NCBI RefSeq assembly: GCF_048544455.1
Contig: NC_133532.1
Coordinates: 16,866,948-16,930,947 of the forward strand
Source: Silene latifolia
Taxonomy: Eukaryota; Streptophyta; Magnoliopsida; Caryophyllales; Caryophyllaceae
Direction of reading: 5' to 3'
Length of the DNA: 64,000 nt
Under the pieces are notes generated by a model. The model had not been told where the DNA came from. It worked only from the letters and a program-made list of their open reading frames with translations, and did not search any database. Both the position numbers and the translations under genes were made by a program. Position 1 is the stretch's first letter, and each line of letters opens with the position of its first letter. Positions 1 to 11,641 of the stretch are shown here, one piece after another.

Positions 1-854
1 TAATAAACATTAAATAAAAGAGAAAAGGGAAAGAGAGGATTACAAAGTAAAAATCCGGGAAAGAATAGAGAAGGTAGTATTTAATAGTGAAAAAGGGAAA
101 AGAGTAATGTATCAGATGTCAAGGAACAGCGTCCAAGATCATTATGACCTAATCCCGACTTCCTTTACATAGGGAAGCGAGATTTTACAAACATAAACCT
201 AATCACGGACTAAAAATCCCGAGTATAATAGCTAAATACTCGATCGAGGACTTTTATATCACTCGATCGAGCAAAACCAAGCTAAAACCTCTCGATCGAG
301 TACTTTAGGTACTCGATCAAAAAATTATTAAATAGGCACTACTCGATCGAGTAGAAAAAGGAGTCGATCGAACACAATTGTACTCGATCGAGTACTTTCC
401 AGCGCACAATTACTGCTTCGCGCACTGAACTTCAAACGGCTGCCATTTCTTCGTTACCTGGGAAAACAGGGCGTTTTCGGTGGCGTTGGAAAGCTAAGAG
501 GACAAGCTTTCATTTCCAATTGGAATAACCTTAAAATCAGATGTAGAACTCGAGATATAGCTCTTCAACGTAGGCACTAGTAATTTGAAGTTCTTCCTTT
601 GCTCGCCTAGCTGTCTTACTCCTTTGCGCATCTCAAAATAGTAGTGTTAAGGCTCCGACTCAACTCATCTCCTAAATTCTTGTATAAGGACATGTTTTAG
701 GCTTGATTATGCTCCTTTCCGGTTCATACCTGTAAATAATACAAGAGAAACCAAAGTAGCCAATTCGGGGGACATATGTAGGTAAAAACTACACAAAATG
801 CATAGAAATGCGTGCAAATGAAGTACGAAATACCTATATAAAATGCACGCATCA
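1..854. mobile_element. End of an LTR from an unassigned LTR retrotransposon (Athila-like guess)
   Basis: The block ends abruptly at ATGCACGCATCA (854), immediately before an interrupted copia gag start. Read on the minus strand the boundary is TGATGCGTGCAT, a typical LTR start. The block has no long reading frame and carries several copies of the palindrome ACTCGATCGAGT and variants between about 240 and 395. The other end of the element lies outside the window, so family and orientation are guesses; the general look (long noncoding LTR, TGATG start) resembles Athila/Tat elements. Confidence 0.45.
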
Positions 855-942
855 GGTGTTGGGTAGGGTGGCAGCGGAGGTGGCCATGGGGTAGAGGCAG
901 GCGGAAAAAAAATTAGGGTTTTAGGCTTTAGGATCGTAGTAT

Positions 943-952
943 TCTGATACCA
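943..952 (-). other. Primer-binding site of the copia remnant
   Basis: The minus strand reads TGGTATCAGA directly after the LTR end, complementary to the 3' end of initiator methionine tRNA. Confidence 0.6.
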
Positions 953-1013
953 TGTAAAGAATGGATGTAAGTAATATTTGCATTGATAATTCTATATGAT
1001 TACAATAGGGGAG

Positions 1014-1021
1014 TATTTATA
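1014..1021 (-). promoter_or_regulatory. TATA box in the copia LTR
   Basis: The minus strand reads TATAAATA followed by CTCCCC, about 60 bases before the LTR end. This is the expected place for the LTR promoter; no other promoter element was identified. Confidence 0.5.
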
Positions 1022-1391
1022 CAAATGAGACGACTTGATGAGCAAGCTAATAAAACTAGAAATACCATAATTACAAAGATACGGTAAATAAGAAATATAT
1101 ACAAAAGATTACGTAATATCTTTAACAGTTTAAGGGTATCACGTGAATTTTTAGTAAAATAAATGAATAATTTTGGGTTTGAATTGAGCTGGTCGCATGT
1201 TAACATTTTTTTGTCTTGATTTTGAGAAAACAGGTCGAAACGGATTTTGACAGGTTTAAATGGGTTAGATTGAATTGGTGAATCGAAGACCGAATCGAGG
1301 TGAAAATGTGGTACATGATTGTATTGGTCCAGTGTTCGAACTGAAAATATGTGTGAGTAGGAGTCGACGGGATTCGATGGACTGACTTAAG

Positions 1392-1394
1392 CTT
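1392..1394. repeat. Left target-site duplication of the CACTA element (CTT)
   Basis: CTT directly abuts the left terminal CACTA and matches the CTT at 11294-11296. Confidence 0.85.
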
Positions 1395-1413
1395 CACTAC
1401 TACAGATACAGCC
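1395..1413 (+). repeat. Left terminal inverted repeat of the CACTA element
   Basis: CACTACTACAGATACAGCC; 17 of 19 positions match the reverse complement of the right end. Confidence 0.9.
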
Positions 1414-1910
1414 TATAACAACGGGTAAAAACCGTTGTAAAATCAAAAAGCGGACGTTGTTAAAGCGGCCGTTGTAGAAGGTATTTACAACGGTTTGCTT
1501 ATTTAGTGAAACCGTTGTCTAAAGTATTCACCACGGTTAAAAGCCGTTGTTGTTGGGTGTTCTCCGTTGTGGAAAGTGTTTCAAAATTTTGGAGGGAATA
1601 ATATAACAACGGTTGTCGTATGTATAACCGTTGTTGTAACTTTCCCTCCAAAATTGTGAAGTCTTTTGACAACGGGTTTATGGTACATAACCGTTGAAAT
1701 TTTTAGTAACAACGGTTCTTTGTTTAATACCCGTTGTTGTAATTTTACCTCCAAAATTGTGAAGACTTTTAACAACGGTTCTTCGATTAAAACCTGTTGT
1801 TGAATATTATGCGCGGATATTTGTGAATGTCATTCACAACGGTGTTATTTTTATTAACCGTTGTGAAAGATATTCACAACGGTTTTTTTTTAGTAACCGT
1901 TTTTATTACA
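1414..1910. repeat. Left subterminal array of CAACGG motifs
   Basis: About twenty copies of ACAACGG(G/T) and its complement (A/C)CCGTTGT alternate in both orientations, spaced roughly 20 to 45 bases. In En/Spm such subterminal motifs bind an element-encoded protein and pair the ends; that role here is inferred from position and density. Confidence 0.85.
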
Positions 1911-2157
1911 AACTCCTAATGTTTTGAAAAAATAAATTTGTTTCATGCCATTCAAAAACCTGTATATGTCAGCAGCACCATATACCAAAGACCAAAGATA
2001 AATCACGGTGGGTTCATCGAACTCAATAGATTCAATTCAACCACAACAGCAGCTGCATCATATATATATATACTTACAAGGAGTTGAATTTACATGAACT
2101 AATCATTCCCTAACTTCAACAAAAAATTTACTAATAAGTTGATCTAAACTCTGAGTA

Positions 2158-5100
2158 TCATGCATTTCTAATATATTCTAAGACGTAGTTGCCCCACATG
2201 TCTCTTACCTCGTCTATATCTACACTTGAGTCTTGCTCAATCTGTTGTGACGGGTTGATTGCATCTGCGGAAAAAACAAAGAGAAGACATTATGGTATAT
2301 ATAGCGACAAGCAACAACATTAGCAACATCATGGTATATATAGCAAGCAAGCAAGACAACATTAGCTCTAATTTAAAAAAAAGTAATAAACACATGTTTA
2401 AATTATTACTAACCTTTTACGGAATAACGAGATATCTTCACCTAATAATCTCCAACATGAACCGACAAGCGTAGTATCCACATTGTATACTATAAATTTG
2501 GCGAGGGCCTATTATTACATAAAAAAAACAGACGAGAGAAGGCTCACATCAGAATCTTGAACTTTAGGTATTGTATTAGTATTAAACACAAATTTTGCAC
2601 TTAATGTTATTGTATTTGAGCACGTACCCCTGTTATCGTAATAAAATCAGGGCCAACATCAGAATCTTCCGTGGGTTGATCCTGCTCGTTTGCTCTTTTC
2701 TTCTTAAAGGCCCTTTTTTTAAAAAATAAAAAAGGAAGCAGAAACTAATTTTTTTAGGGGCAAAAATATGAAAGAGCTTTTTTCTATAAATAAAAAATGA
2801 AAATGTTATTATAAATAAATCAGTATTATAAACTTACATATTAATCAAGTGCTTAAAAGTCTCGCTTGGTTGATGATGTAAAGAGTCCAACCAGAAAACT
2901 TTATTCCTTGTCGGCATGATGGCTGCTAGCACCCAATGAGTCATACATCAAGAGACATCATCATTATTAACAAGTACATATATTTTAGTATGAAAATGCA
3001 ATTGTAGGGGGAAACGTAATATTAATTTGTTTATTACCCTTTTTCATTATAAGCGCAAAAATCGCTTCTTGGTTGTCGCCAATTCTTTGAGCAATATAAT
3101 CTACCCGTTGTTCGAACGAGAAATCCGGAATAAATAAAGATAAAACATAGGGGCACATGAATCCGTATTGATCAGATGGAATATTCTTCTCGGGGATCAC
3201 TCTCAATTTCAATATCCTACATTATTACGGTATTAATTCCGGTATTTAAAACACTATCTAGTAGTCAGAATATTAGACTATGAAATTATTTATTAAGAAA
3301 CTTACTTCATCCAAACAAATATGTGTGCTATATCAATCTGGTCTAGGCCAGCCCATACGGCTAGCAGATCCCATGATATAAGCGCTTGGCGCTCAGCCCT
3401 AGAATATCCTCCTCGAGCGGAATAACTATCACTTGCTCGGTGGCTATGCGATGGCCAGCCTCCTCATGCAGTCTCATCATCGTCACCGTTCTTACTTTTT
3501 GCATGTAATCCTTCCCTTTATATTGTGTGGAGTTTAAACTCCTAACTTTCAGTCAGGAAAGAATGAGTCTTTGATTTTGTGCTACTACCACCAGCCTACA
3601 CATGTAGTAGATAATTAAAATAATAAAAAATCCAAAGGTAACATATCCTAGTTGGAGTAATAAAAATAAAAGCGTACTTAATTAAATACCTCGTCAACCT
3701 GCTCTTTCAATGATGAGGTAGTAGTAGCAGGTAAGACTGGTGGGGACTTAGGCTTATCAGTCTTTTTTGTCCCCTACACAAAATTACCATGCTTTTTATA
3801 AATACAGACAAAATATAAATAAAGGGAGCGAGGTTAATTTTTAAAAAAATGGAGAAGTTAATTAAATACCTCATCAAGTTGTTGTGAAGTCGAGGTCGTT
3901 GGCATGTCTGTGGACTTAGGCTTATCCGCCAAAGCCGTCTTTTTTGTTCCCTACAAAAAAAAAATAACATATAAATTTAACATATAAAAACATTCAACAA
4001 TTAAAAATGTAACATATATATAAAGGTATTTCTTCTAACCCCAATTGCTTCCCATTCTTGAGGCGGCGGAGATATCTTCGCCAAGTAGATGTGAGTTTCA
4101 GGCCATTGGATGAAACTTCCAAGCGCATCTCCCAGAATGGTAATGTCGTCACGAACTGGGACAGGCAGTTGAAAGTTTTCATGGCCTGGAAAGACTGTAG
4201 TTATCTCTACTATTCTATGATTCGGCAAAAGTTTTTCGCCATGAACTACAGTTTCCGCTGCTGCAGATTTGGTTTCTACGAGACCCCGGCCAACACGCAC
4301 ATGCAGGGGCGAGGCCACTATGACTTGTGGTGTAGCAGCCGCTACACCGAAAGCGAAAAATTCGGTTAGAATTTCATGATTTGCTACACCAATATTTACC
4401 GATTTCACACTAATTATCTATACACTTTACCTTTAGTATATATGGCGGCCTCTTGTGGTTCAGCAAGAATAACGGCCTCTTGTTTACGGCCTGAAGAATA
4501 TACACATACATTATTATATCTTTGCAAAAACGCTTGACATTCAAAAGATTTTGCAAAAACGCTTTGTCTCGGGCCGATTTTTGCACAAACTTCAGCATTC
4601 ATATAAATTTAACTAATTAAACACTTCATGCATACCTTACTGAAAACAGGGAACCGACTTGAAGGGGATGTATCTTTGTTTTCCATCAGTAGTCTTCTCA
4701 AGTTGCATCTCCTTTTCGGACCCATTATTTACCTAATAAAATTAACCAATTCAATGGCACCATGTCAGAAGTTATAGCATTAGAGTGGCGGTGAACACAC
4801 CCCCCGATCTTACCCAAAAAAAAAAAAAAAAAAAAAATAAGGAAGTATTAGGTACACGATCGGCTTTAGTTGTTACAACTTCGGAAGCATTATTAGGTAC
4901 TGATCTTTCGAATCTCGTTGACCGATACTTCCTTCTCATGTATTGCCAAGGTAGTAGCGGCCTCTTGACCAATCTGTTGTACCTTATTATTACCCCCTTT
5001 AGAAATGACATCCTCCATCATCTTCACTTCTTCTTCGGAAAGCTTACCTCTAGCATTCAGCTTTAGTAGTACGGATGCCATTAAGCAAGTGCTTGCCAAG

Positions 5101-6384
5101 AATGTAATGTGTCGGCAATTTTTATCCCAACAATAACATGTGAATTGAACTTAAATGAAAATAATAGAATAAATGTTACCATGTCGGCCTTCTCAGACTT
5201 AGTCTTCCTTTTCTTCTTTATCGGGCAGTTGTCCCATAATATTTCGTTACTCCAACTTGTAACGGGACGCCCCTCAAACGACCTGGATGTTCGGGTCGGC
5301 CGATCGCTCTAGCAAGAACGTCATTACGACCCTTTGGGAGTGAATTTCCCTTCTTCTACCTCTTTCAATACGTTGTCCTATAATATATTAAATAAACTTC
5401 AAATTATATTTGTGACTAAAATAATAAAGTTAGTAATGAACTCGTCTTAATAAAATAATGCTTACTATGTTGGCCAAAACTTCCTCATCATATTTGTCAC
5501 GCGCAATAGGGATCCTTTAGGCGTGTGCCCTTCTTTATAAGTTACATGCCGATCCACCTCTTTCACTCCCTTTGCCACCTACACATTAACATGGTAACAT
5601 TTATACACGTAAATGTGTATCAATGCAAGTCCAAGTGTGATTAAAAAAATAAAGTCTCACGGGGGAATAATGCATGCTACTTACGAGGTCCTCTTCTATC
5701 TTTCTGTAACCGCCTCGAGAACCATAGAATTTCCCCTTCTTGCATGAAATGTTAGCACGATTTCTTCTGCTAACGGCCTTCAAATAATTATATAAAAGCG
5801 CAAGTAGATGAGATAATAAAAAGATTATATAAAGGACTCATTAATTAAAAAAATGATAGGTAAATCGTTAAAAGGCGAGGATATTTAACCTGAAACTTCT
5901 CAGTAGTTCTCATCTTTTTGAAAAGATCCCATTCTTCCTGCTTGATGGTGGGACACTTGTTTTCCGGTGGGCTCTTACGCATCTCCCCGTTGCCTTGTCC
6001 ACATACAACCAATCCCTAGCAACGCCACACCTCCTTTGCTGTGGACATCCGCCGCCTTATGCATTAAATACTCATCATGGCTTTTATCGGGTATAATAAA
6101 GCCTTCCTTTACACGAGCCAAGTATAACTCCGCCAATTTTGGATTCAAAGTTCTAATATCATCTAAATGGATAGGCACAAACTGTCTTGTGCAAGCACCA
6201 ATCAAACTGGAGAAAAGACCCGCATTTGGACCGGTAGGGAAACCCATCTCACTCCATGTTATTTGGGCATTTGTTTAGCGGCTATAGCTGCAAGGACTTT
6301 CTGGCACTTCGTAGCACCCCTCTCACCAGGCTTATTATCACCAGGCTCATTATTCTTTTGACTTCTTTTACGTTTTTCACCCAT
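2158..6384 (-). CDS. CACTA second gene: plant En/Spm-type transposon protein with C-terminal Ulp1-like protease
   Basis: This is a spliced gene; exon limits are approximate. ATG at 6384 begins MGEKRKRSQKN, followed by a GPNAGLFSSLIG segment near 6230. Next come GSRGGYRKIEEDL (about 5700-5740), DKYDEEVLANI (about 5470) and RAIGRPEHPGR (about 5290), all typical of the plant En/Spm (Ptta) transposon protein family. A segment VPVRDDITILGDALG follows near 4140. The C-terminal part looks like a Ulp1/C48 cysteine protease: His in HWVLAAIMPTRN (2936-2938), Asp in WLDSL (2885-2887) and Cys in QCGYYACRFM (2480-2482). It ends EYIRNA-stop at 2158. GTAAGT-type donors follow several of these blocks (for example after IEEDL and after HLIN). 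One frame break near 6265 separates the first 41 codons from the rest, as a frameshift or an unrecognised intron. Product function on DNA and SUMO substrates is inferred from family membership only. Confidence 0.72.
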
Positions 6385-6867
6385 GATAATCCTAAAACCC
6401 AAATATGAATGATATAGCTGGAAATGAACAACTTAACAACGTACATGCAGAGTATTATCTAAAACCCTAAACCCTAATAGGAATGAAAATTTAAAACAAC
6501 AGATTGAGCTTCTAAAATCCTAAACCCTAATAAGAGGAGTAAAGTAGATGATGCGGGATGATAAAGATAACAAAGAAGACGAAAAACAAACAGATGCATG
6601 AAAAAGAAACAAGATGATCGTCTTAAAACCCTAATGACGAAACACAAAATTAAAGTGAACATACCTATTGATGATGATGATAAAGAGAACGAGCAGGATG
6701 ATAAGGGAAGGCAACGGAATCGGGCTTAAAGCGGGCGCGGCGGCGCGAGAATGTAAAAAGCGAGGAAAGAGAAGAATTAACACGGGATACCAACGGTTGA
6801 ACTAATAATGTTGTGTGTGTTTGTGTATGGCATCTTTGTATGGGTTTCTATATTAGTTTTTTATTAA

Positions 6868-7110
6868 GACAAACTATTGACAACGGGTGCTCAAAGAAGA
6901 ACCGTTGTTATATGTTAATAACAACGGGTCAATAAAAGTAAACCGTTGTCAAAAGTTTATTACAACGGTTAAAATATACCCGTTGTAATATATTTTCACC
7001 AAATTTGCGCCAAAATGAAATATGTCAAAAAAATAATTGACAACGGGTAGAAGTACTACACCCGTTGTTGAAAGTATTAACAACGGGTAATTTAAATATA
7101 ACCGTTGTTA
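6868..7110. repeat. Internal array of the same CAACGG motifs between the two CACTA genes
   Basis: Roughly ten copies of ACAACGG(G/T) or its complement lie about 0.5 kb upstream of the start of the second gene. Motif and alternation match the two subterminal arrays. No CACTA terminus lies beside it, so it is not the edge of a nested element. It may act as a promoter-side binding cluster. Confidence 0.8.
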
Positions 7111-7257
7111 TTGTTGAACCTCTTTTTTTTTTTTTTTAAATTATTTGTAATTCCATTACGGTCAAACTGAATAATAATACATCTTAAAACAGAAGCACCA
7201 TATCTTTGCAACATTATTCAGCAATTTCAACACCAGCATCCACATCTAATAATAAGA

Positions 7258-10200
7258 TCAAGAAAATAAGACAACAACACCAGCATGCATGCATCTTGTG
7301 TCACGATGAACTATCTCGGGATCGGGGCGTTTCTTGGATGTCATAGTTTCTTCGTTAACCCAAATACCTTCACCATGGTCATCACGCATATAGATGCTTT
7401 CAGTGTCCTCATGATCAGTGTCAACATCGTCGAAATAAGATACAGTGGTAGACTGATCCATTCCCTCAAAAACGACATCCTGATCATCATCACCATTATC
7501 GGATGGACTACTCCTTCTTTTCCTTATAGACAGTACAACAGACCACTTCTTATCCATAGGATCGGTGACATAGAACACTTGTTTAGCTTGGGATGCCATT
7601 ATGAAAGGATCATCCTTATTATTGCCAACCTTACCCAGATTGACCAACGTAAATCCCATCTTATCCTTTCGGACACAATGGATGTTGTTATCAACTTGAG
7701 TTACATCGAAACAAAGGCATTGTGAAATCAATGTAATCTAGTACCAATATTTCTTGAATAACACCATAATAAAGGCATTTTCCCCAAATAGGCTTTTTAT
7801 CTTTTGAAGTAGCAAAGTGCATTGCCTCAAATTGAGAACTCACACCACTATTTTGTATTGTGCTCACCTCATCTTGCTCGCGGGTGTAAAAAGTATATCC
7901 ATTAATGGCAAAACTGTTGTAAAAGGTGACCCTGGCATTTGGACCTAAACCAAGACATAGTAACCTAGGAGAGATGTCATCACCAGTTTGATCGAGTACT
8001 GCTTTGTAAGACAATATTCCTAAACCACTCTGGAAACGTCTTCGTATGCTCGTTCGCAATTCACTTCTCGGTCTTGTTTTGGTGATCGTATTTGAGCTCA
8101 TCTTTGTGTTGTTGAATATAAGGTTGCACCTCATCTTCGTTGTTTAGCACATACATGTGTGCTAAATGCAACATTTCACGTGTCACAATTTTTTCAACCC
8201 GGCCCCTAATACCTTTTCCGGTCATCCAGTCACTATGACGATTCTTAGGAACGCCAATCAACTCCTCAGGGGAGAGATGAGCGTAACAATATGAAAGAGC
8301 TTCGTCTAAAATAGCGCGTTCAGCAATACAACCTTCCGGACGATACCGATTAGATGTATAGTCCTTGTAGACTTTCATCAATCTTTCGAAAGGATACTGG
8401 TATCTCAAGTACACGGGCCCAAGGTACAAAATCTCCCTAACCAAGTGAATGGTCAGATGAATCATGATAGTGAAGAAAGAGGGTGGAAAATACATTTCCA
8501 ACCATGACAAAGAGAGGTTACAACGAGGTCCTGCAATGAATCCGCGTCATCGGGATCGATGACTTTCTCGCATATGGACTGGAAGAAGAGACAGAATCTA
8601 GTTATAGCATATCTTACCTTTTCAGGTAAAATGGAACGAATAACCACAGGTAGTAATTGTTGCATCAAAGTGTGACAATCATGTGACTTTAACCCGATGA
8701 GTTTTAGGTCTTGCATCGACACTAGGCTTTTGATGTTCGACGAATAACCATGTGGCACTTTAATTCCATTCAAGCATGCACTGAGAACTCTTTTCTCTCA
8801 TTCCGTGAAAGGGTAAAAGCTGCTGGCGGTAAAAATGTACGATTACCTCTCTTCTGTGGTGCCAACTCTAGCCTAATACCCATCATTTTCATATCTTCCC
8901 TAGCTGCGGCGTTATCCTTTGTTTTACCGGGAACATTCAGAAGGGTATTGATAATATTATCACAGACATTTTTCTCAATGTGCATGAAATCGAGGCAATG
9001 CGACCTCCAGTCGGCCAATATGGAAGTTTATCAAAAAATATGGATCTTTTCTTATACCCACGAGTAGACAATTTAGAGCCGCTCTTCTTCCCATAATCTA
9101 TCTCAATATGCTTTACTTTCTGATAAACTTCATGCCCACTCAAAATTCTAGGAGGTTGACGAAGTTCTTGTCTTCCATTGAATGCTTTCTGCATCTTGCG
9201 ATAACAATGGTCATGAGACAAGAACCTCCTATTTCCCATATACACATACTTACGAGAAGACTTCAAGTATTCGGACTCGATATCCTCCCCACACAATGGA
9301 CAAGCCTCTTTCCCATGAACTGTGTGCCCGGAAAGGTCGCCATAAGTAGGATAGTCGGTTATTGTACACAATAACATCGCTCTCAAATTGAAAGTTTCGT
9401 TCTTATATGCATCAAATACTTCTATCCCACTATCCCACAACAATCGCAAATCATCTAGAAGAGGTTCCAAATATACATCTATATCATTTCCAGGTTGTTT
9501 AGGGCCGGAAATTAACAACGACAACATCAAATACTTTCTTTTCATGCACACATATGGAGGTAAGTTATAAATAGCCAACACTACGGCCAAGTACTATGTT
9601 GGCTACTCATGTTTCCGTGTGGGTTCATTCCATCATGGACAGCGCTAGACGTAAGTTTCTAGGTTCATTGCCGAACTCGGGATACTTAGCGTCGAACGAT
9701 TTCCATTGCTTACCATCTGTCGGGTGTCTTAGCTTTCCATCATTTATTCTTCTTGTTTCATGCCAAGTTAACATTTTTGCATCATCGGGATTCGCATAAA
9801 TCCTTATGACTCTTGGTATCAATGGAAAATACCACAACACCTTAGCAGGGATCCCTTCCTTATCCTTATAACGCCACTCCAAACATTTAGGGCAATTGGT
9901 TAAGTTTTGATATAATTTCCGATACAATATGCAATCATTTAGACATGCATGTATTTTCTCATATTTCATACCCACTCCTCTTATTAGTTTTTTCGCCTCA
10001 TATGTCTTAACGGGTAGAACATTACCATCAGAAAGCAACTCCTTTATCAAGGCTAAAAAACTAGTGAAACACGTGTCACTCACCCCATTTGCCCCCTTGA
10101 TATTATACAACTTCACCACAGTCGACATTTTTGTGAACTTACAACCAGGATACTGAGAGGTGCTTGGACTCACACAACTTCTCATACATGTTGTTAAGGT

Positions 10201-10629
10201 CATCCCAATTACTAGTGTCATCACCTACATCTTCAAAAGCAATGGACTCATCATCATTCTCTTCATTATCTATAGACCCAACATTCAACTTCTCTACTTC
10301 CAACTCTTCCAACTCAAAAACTCGGCAAACTCAGGATCATCAGTTAGCCTTTCGTGTACCTCAACATCATCTTCTTCAGAGTTATTCTCTTCCTCTAATG
10401 ATTCCCCATGAAAAATCCAAAGTGTATAGGATCGACTAAATCTCCACTTTTCTAGGTGTATTTTAACATCCGGAAAAACCATATAGCTAATATTACCACA
10501 TCTTTCACAAGGACATGCAATACTAGAAGAACCTTTCAAATTGTTCGAAACGAATTCATAAAATTCAGCTAAACAATCCTTGTAGGTGCGGTCACTCATA
10601 TTTGCATCAATCATCCAAGTTCGAGTCAT
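7258..10629 (-). pseudogene. TNP2-type CACTA transposase, broken by frameshifts
   Basis: The start chosen is ATG at 10629 (MTRTWM), since the transposase-associated domain normally opens with such a motif. CPCERCGN and HLEKW follow at 10440-10530. The TNP2 core then appears in pieces: PGCKF (about 10140), ACLNDC and CPKCLEWR (9870-9940), YFPLIPRV, and RHPTDGKQWKSFD (9690-9740). After these come the DLSGHTVHGKEACPLCG block (9290-9340) and LDFMHIEKNVCDNII (8950-9000). A DUF4218-like part contains LKSHDCHTLMQQLLP (8650-8690) and PPSFFTIMIHL to NRYRPEGCIAE (8330-8490). A DUF4216-like tail contains NGYTFYTREQDEVS (7860-7900) and PFIMASQAKQVFYV (7570-7610). The reading frame changes at least five times, near 10260, 9600, 9020, 8500 and 8100, with another break near 7730. 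It therefore cannot make a full transposase unless some breaks are introns. The family cuts and joins CACTA ends. Confidence 0.85.
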
Positions 10630-10969
10630 TATTCTACATTCATAATAATAGGCAACTAATTCAGAAAATACAATAATAGGCAAACAAATAAACGAAATTC
10701 AGGAAAGCAATTAAGCTAAATTATCAACAAATTAGATAATAACCCAAAAAATCCTATATCTAGTTATAAGCGTTGCTAAGAAACATATATATACCTGATT
10801 GATAAACACGATGAGGAGAGAAGACGTGACAACGAAGTGACGGAGATGAAGACAAGAGAGACGATCGGGGAGGAATGGAGGATGATATAGTAGCAGTATT
10901 AGCTTGTGTTTGTGTTTGTAGCGTATAGCAGAATAAAACAATATGTTGTTCTTAAGATTTTCATAATAT

Positions 10970-11270
10970 TAATAACAACGGTTATTGAGTCTACAACCGT
11001 TGTTAAAACGTATTAAAAACGGGTTCTAATATAACCGTTGTGATTACTTTTCACTAATTTGGCGCCAAACCATTAACAACGGTTAAAATTTAACCGTTGT
11101 TATTAGTTTTTTCATTAACAACGGTTGTTTAAGTATGACCCGTTGTTAAAACCAATAACAACGGTTAACAACACATAACCGTTGTAATTAAGTTTGGTAA
11201 AATTCGCGGAATAAATTCTACAACGTGTTTTGATGATTTTCGTTAATAAGCGTTGTTAAAGGGCCGTTGT
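10970..11270. repeat. Right subterminal array of CAACGG motifs
   Basis: About a dozen copies of the ACAACGG(G/T) motif in alternating orientations sit between the transposase gene start and the right end of the element. The array also lies upstream of the transposase gene. Confidence 0.85.
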
Positions 11271-11274
11271 GGTT

Positions 11275-11293
11275 GCCTGTATTTGTAGTAGTG
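11275..11293 (-). repeat. Right terminal inverted repeat of the CACTA element
   Basis: Reverse complement CACTACTACAAATACAGGC; differs from the left end at two positions. Confidence 0.9.
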
Positions 11294-11296
11294 CTT
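11294..11296. repeat. Right target-site duplication of the CACTA element (CTT)
   Basis: CTT directly abuts the terminal TAGTG and matches 1392-1394. Confidence 0.85.
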
Positions 11297-11384
11297 TTGA
11301 TAAACAAATTTGTAAAACTACTAATGTTTTATGTGCGTACCAAAAGAAAAAAAATATTTATGTAAAAGGGAGTTGGTTTATATG

Positions 11385-11629
11385 CACAAATAGGATTATA
11401 CATTCAGTTGTACATAGAGCATTGTACAACAAGGTATAAGAATCTGAGCTTATATGTATTTTTTCTGAGCTAATTTAAAGTTCATATTTTAATGTGTAAA
11501 TCAGTAAATGAATGAGTTCAGATACTTTCTAATAAAACTCATATTCTTTAACATAAAGTTCGGATACTTTATTACAAAACTCGGATTCTTTACCGTACAA
11601 CTCGTACAACTGGTTGTATAATCCATGAA
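11385..11629. mobile_element. Candidate MITE, about 245 bp
   Basis: Inverted ends of about 21 bases, GGATTATAC and CAGTTGTAC separated by three bases (11393-11413), match the reverse complement of 11604-11624. A 12-base direct repeat TTGGTTTATATG lies outside both ends (11373-11384 and 11630-11641) and could be a long target duplication, as in Mutator-like elements. A few bases of unmatched sequence lie between the direct repeats and the inverted repeats, so the exact termini are uncertain. No coding capacity. Confidence 0.5.
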
Positions 11630-11641
11630 TTGGTTTATATG

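Larger units (their letters stand above)
855..1205 (-). mobile_element. Truncated Ty1/copia element: LTR, primer-binding site and start of gag
   Basis: On the minus strand an LTR of about 253 bases (953-1205) starts TGTTAACATGCG and ends CTTTACA. It is followed directly by TGGTATCAGA (943-952), the initiator-methionine tRNA binding site usual in copia elements. A short A/T-rich leader leads to an ATG at 887 whose reading begins MATSAATLPNT, a typical start of a copia gag. The frame is cut at 855 where the neighbouring LTR begins, so the rest of the element is missing or lies left of the window. No second LTR is visible. Confidence 0.6.
1395..11293 (-). mobile_element. Complete CACTA (En/Spm) DNA transposon, 9.9 kb
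   Basis: Both ends carry the CACTA signature. The left end reads CACTACTACAGATACAGCC; the reverse complement of the right end reads CACTACTACAAATACAGGC. The 3-bp direct repeat CTT flanks both sides (1392-1394 and 11294-11296), the target duplication length typical of CACTA elements. Inside each end are dense direct and inverted copies of a CAACGG motif. The element carries two genes on the minus strand: a TNP2-like transposase, now frameshifted, and a second transposon gene with a Ulp1-like protease domain. Ends and target duplication are intact, so it could still be moved if transposase were supplied elsewhere. Confidence 0.93.

Noticed and set aside
6868..7110. Internal CAACGG array considered as the end of a second CACTA element
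   Set aside because: No CACTA or TAGTG terminus or target duplication lies on either side.
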